Below, in pieces: positions 61,798-64,000 of a stretch of 64,000 nt of DNA. Source of the DNA: Candidatus Cloacimonas sp. (GTDB lineage: Bacteria > Cloacimonadota > Cloacimonadia > Cloacimonadales > Cloacimonadaceae); NCBI GenBank assembly GCA_023227825.1, contig JALOCJ010000005.1, forward strand, positions 141,986-205,985. The letters run 5' to 3'. Within the stretch, counting starts at the first letter, position 1, and the number at the start of each line of letters is the position of its first letter. Below the pieces are notes generated by a model that had not been told where the DNA came from, searched no databases, and saw only the letters and a program-made list of their open reading frames with translations. The translations under genes were made by a program, and so were the position numbers.

Positions 61798-62753
61798 AGG
61801 TTGCTTATTTTACCTTCATTTAAAGATACATATTCCTGCATAGTAGTAAATGCATATCCTTTATTAATATAATATAATACAAGCTGTTCATATAATGGCA
61901 AAGCATTTTCACCCAGATTCTTGGTTTTAAGTTTAGCTCTTAATAAATCGCTTAAAACATAGGCAATAACATTATCAGAACGACGCTTTATAATTCTTGG
62001 TTCGTTGCTTTCATCAATTATTTCATTAGGATGTATAATAAAAACTAAGGGCTTGCGATTTAATTTTGCTTCCAAGTGCAAAATCTTTTGATGATAACTT
62101 GTTATTTCAGGCATAATTCTCATTGTTGTTCCGGCAAAAGGAATAATTGTTGCCGAAGGAGGAATTTCTACTAAGTTACTTTGACCTCTTATAAATATAT
62201 TATTCCGATTTGTTCTATATGGTAAACGAGGTGCATTTAAAAACTTGATTTTTTTCTTAGAGCCAAAAGAAAGAAAAAAATCAAACCTTTGAGAAGCAAT
62301 TGAGCTATCAATACGAAAACCTGTTTCTAACAACGCTGTTGCAGTATTTGGAGATACTCTTAAAGCTGGAGCTCTAAAAGAAATTATTGGTTTACCGCTT
62401 ATATCTTCAAGTAGCTTTTTTGAATATTCAAGATGCTTGACCTGCTTTTCATAAGGCATAATATCAAAGCCATTTTCTTTTAGATGTGACTTCCCATGAG
62501 AGCCAATTTCGTGTCCCAAATTTGCCGCCATTTTTACTACTTCAGGATATAGTTTTGCAATATACCCTGTATAGAAAAAGGTTGCTTTAATTCCATATTT
62601 TGCATATAAATCCAATAATTTGGGCATCCCTTTTTGTAAAACTTTTTTCCCCGTAGAATCACGCAGATCGTTAAACCATATAGATGTTGTTTCTACATCA
62701 TTACTAAGAAGAGCATAAAATGGCTTTTTAATATTATTGTAACTGATAACTAT
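61794..62753 (-). CDS. Polysaccharide deacetylase (NodB-like), with coding signal upstream of the first canonical start
   Basis: The first ATG in frame is at 62627 and would give 277 residues beginning MPKLLDLYAKYG. But the frame stays open upstream and encodes KKPFYALLSNDVETTSIWFN, then DLRDSTGKKVLQKG, whose SNDVE contains the metal-binding Asp of this family; later HEIGSHGKSHL gives the two His and FRAPALR the next motif. No ATG, GTG or TTG exists in the added stretch before an in-frame stop; an ATA at 62751-62753 with AAAGGA upstream is one possibility, otherwise the 5' end is damaged. Function: deacetylation of an N-acetyl sugar. Confidence 0.7.
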   Translation of the reverse strand: MVISYNNIKKPFYALLSNDVETTSIWFNDLRDSTGKKVLQKGMPKLLDLYAKYGIKATFFYTGYIAKLYPEVVKMAANLGHEIGSHGKSHLKENGFDIMPYEKQVKHLEYSKKLLEDISGKPIISFRAPALRVSPNTATALLETGFRIDSSIASQRFDFFLSFGSKKKIKFLNAPRLPYRTNRNNIFIRGQSNLVEIPPSATIIPFAGTTMRIMPEITSYHQKILHLEAKLNRKPLVFIIHPNEIIDESNEPRIIKRRSDNVIAYVLSDLLRAKLKTKNLGENALPLYEQLVLYYINKGYAFTTMQEYVSLNEGKISNL

Positions 62754-62754
62754 T

Positions 62755-63519
62755 CTATCCTTTAATCTTAGGATTTCTATAATGGATTTTATAGAAAGTA
62801 TGAGCTATTGAAAATATTTTTACAAATAACCATTCAGGCAGATTATTTGTCCATTGCTCAGGATGAGCATTAATTAATATCTGTTTAGGAAGGGTCTCAA
62901 TATTTTTGATAATATCCTTTGTTTTATAAAAGTTATAATTATAGGAACTCTTAACATTGTCTCTTAAGGACATTTTGAATCCATTCCATCTTCTGCCTGT
63001 ATCTGAAAGGTATAATACTTTGTTATAATCTAAGCTTATATATGGTTCACAGATTAAGCTAAAGTCCTCCAATTTATAATAATTCCATAGATCACGATTA
63101 TCATAAGGACTTCCACTGCTACCGTGCATACAAACTGTTTTTACAGGATAAAAATATCGTATCTTGGACAGATTCTTTTCAAATGAATGTATTGCTTCCT
63201 CAATATCACCGTTACAAGTAGCTAAATCTTCATAATGGTAACCAATTTCATGCCCTAAATCTACTATCTGTTTAATGATTTTAGGGTTATAGCTTTGCGG
63301 ACCAATTCTAAAATAATAAGTTGACTTAATACCTAAACTGGCTTCTAATTTTGCCAATCTAATTGCTGCCCAGTTTCTTAGGTCAACATCATGCCTTAAA
63401 ACTACAACTTGAGCATTTGGTTTTTGAATAAAATCTTCTACTCTTTGGAAATTATAACCTGCTTCCGTAAAGGCATCCAACAATTCACCATACTTTCTAA
63501 CTGTAAAATCCCTTTTCAA
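62755..63519 (-). CDS. Polysaccharide-deacetylase-like protein, second copy type
   Basis: 254 residues with TTG start. VVVLRHDVDLRNWAAIRLAK has the DxD metal site, LGHEIGYHYEDLA the histidines, and ILINAHPEQW the C-terminal His motif. Shorter and different from the next deacetylase, so a paralogue of another subfamily (the DUF/PDA type used by LPS clusters). The 5' side abuts the 128-bp repeat array: the bases before the start are repeat sequence, so the original upstream region may have been lost. No clear ribosome-binding site is visible. Confidence 0.8.
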   Translation of the reverse strand: MKRDFTVRKYGELLDAFTEAGYNFQRVEDFIQKPNAQVVVLRHDVDLRNWAAIRLAKLEASLGIKSTYYFRIGPQSYNPKIIKQIVDLGHEIGYHYEDLATCNGDIEEAIHSFEKNLSKIRYFYPVKTVCMHGSSGSPYDNRDLWNYYKLEDFSLICEPYISLDYNKVLYLSDTGRRWNGFKMSLRDNVKSSYNYNFYKTKDIIKNIETLPKQILINAHPEQWTNNLPEWLFVKIFSIAHTFYKIHYRNPKIKG

Positions 63520-63523
63520 AATT

Positions 63524-64000
63524 AAGCCACCGAAATTACCGAAAAATAGTTTAATGGACTATTCTCTTAAATTCTAATTTTGCCTCATTGCTAAAGTTTA
63601 AGAAATATCCAACTTTTAGCCCTGTTGCACTTATATAATTTATTATTTGTAAAGCCACCGAAATTACCGAAAAATAGTTTAATGGACTATTATCTTGAAT
63701 TCTAATTTTGCCTCATTGCCAAAATTTAAAATATAGCCAACTTTTAGCCCTGTTGCACTTAGATAATTTATTATTTGTAAAGCCACCGAATTTACCGAAA
63801 AATAGTTTAATGGACAATTCTCTTAAATTCTAATTTTGCCTCATTGCCAAAGTTTAAGATATATCCAACTTTAAGCCCTGTTGCACTTATATAATTTATT
63901 ATTTGTAAAGCCACCGAAATTACCGAAAAATAGTTTAATGGACTATTATCTTGAATTCTAATTTTGCCTCATTGCCAAAATTTAAAATATAGCCAACTTT
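63524..64000 (-). repeat. 128-bp tandem array, each unit encoding the C-terminal tail of a GxxExxY-like protein
   Basis: Units begin at 63524, 63652, 63780 and 63908, an exact 128-bp period; the last is cut by the window. Each contains the AAGCCACCGAAATTACCGAA word, then on the minus strand a frame LQIINYISATGLKVGYILNF continuing GNEAKLEFKRIVH and a stop. That ending is typical of GxxExxY proteins (NYLKATGLKVGLLLNFG). Small variants occur (NFSNEA, KIIVH). A full gene probably lies beyond the window. Confidence 0.85.

Overview
The window looks like an AT-rich chromosome segment of an anaerobic Gram-negative bacterium of the FCB group, most probably Candidatus Cloacimonadota (Cloacimonas-like). 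This is my recognition, not a search result. The basis is: secreted proteins with type IX-like C-terminal sorting tails plus a PorV/PorQ-like outer-membrane protein; class III (oxygen-sensitive) ribonucleotide reductase; a polyferredoxin pair; a cmk-ispH fusion; a RicT homologue; a double-length ThyX-like protein; and many short palindromic intergenic repeats.

Layout. 1-5.6 kb: start of a probable rpsA, cmk-ispH, a secreted protein, a PLP racemase and a GNAT. 5.9-12.0 kb: a compact minus-strand DNA-conflict (defence-like) block. In transcription order it holds an ABC/OLD-like ATPase, a 41-codon remnant of its probable partner, a RecQ helicase fused to a phosphoribosyltransferase-like domain, a degenerate DprA-like/DUF488 fusion, a stand-alone DUF488 protein and, after a hairpin-repeat array, a dual-OB-like protein. 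12.2 kb: tRNA-Leu(CAA). 12.5-19.1 kb: PorV-like protein, M6-like metalloprotease and three small paralogous exported proteins. 19.3-35.3 kb: housekeeping genes in tight, overlapping operons (pgpH-ybeY-corC, mlaF-like, PBP1A, GT2, GlmU-like, ricT, rlmN, deoC, thyX-like). 36.3-49.6 kb: aminotransferase, two sugar-ABC permeases, DUF2723 protein, polyferredoxins, nrdD-nrdG and a B12/radical-SAM-DUF2344 protein. 49.6-56 kb: an accessory stretch full of repeats, with a glycerate kinase, a secreted protein and an IS200-like/RAYT transposase lying between two mirrored six-unit palindromic arrays. 56-63.5 kb: a minus-strand surface-polysaccharide locus (sugar transferase, GxxExxY protein, epimerase, FabG-like, frameshifted FabH-like, hexapeptide acyltransferase, two deacetylase-like proteins). 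It ends in a 128-bp tandem array in which every unit encodes the tail of a GxxExxY-like protein.

The strongest unexplained signals are: (1) the RecQ-PRTase / DprA-DUF488 / DUF488 / dual-OB block with its truncated ATPase partner; (2) a dispersed hairpin family whose stems covary while the loops stay AGGA/GGGA or their complement; (3) the RAYT-like gene with mirrored arrays whose two hairpins covary; (4) several intergenic repeat families that share a 9-bp internal period, one of which supplies the C-terminus of an epimerase; (5) the tandem GxxExxY gene-tail array at the window edge.
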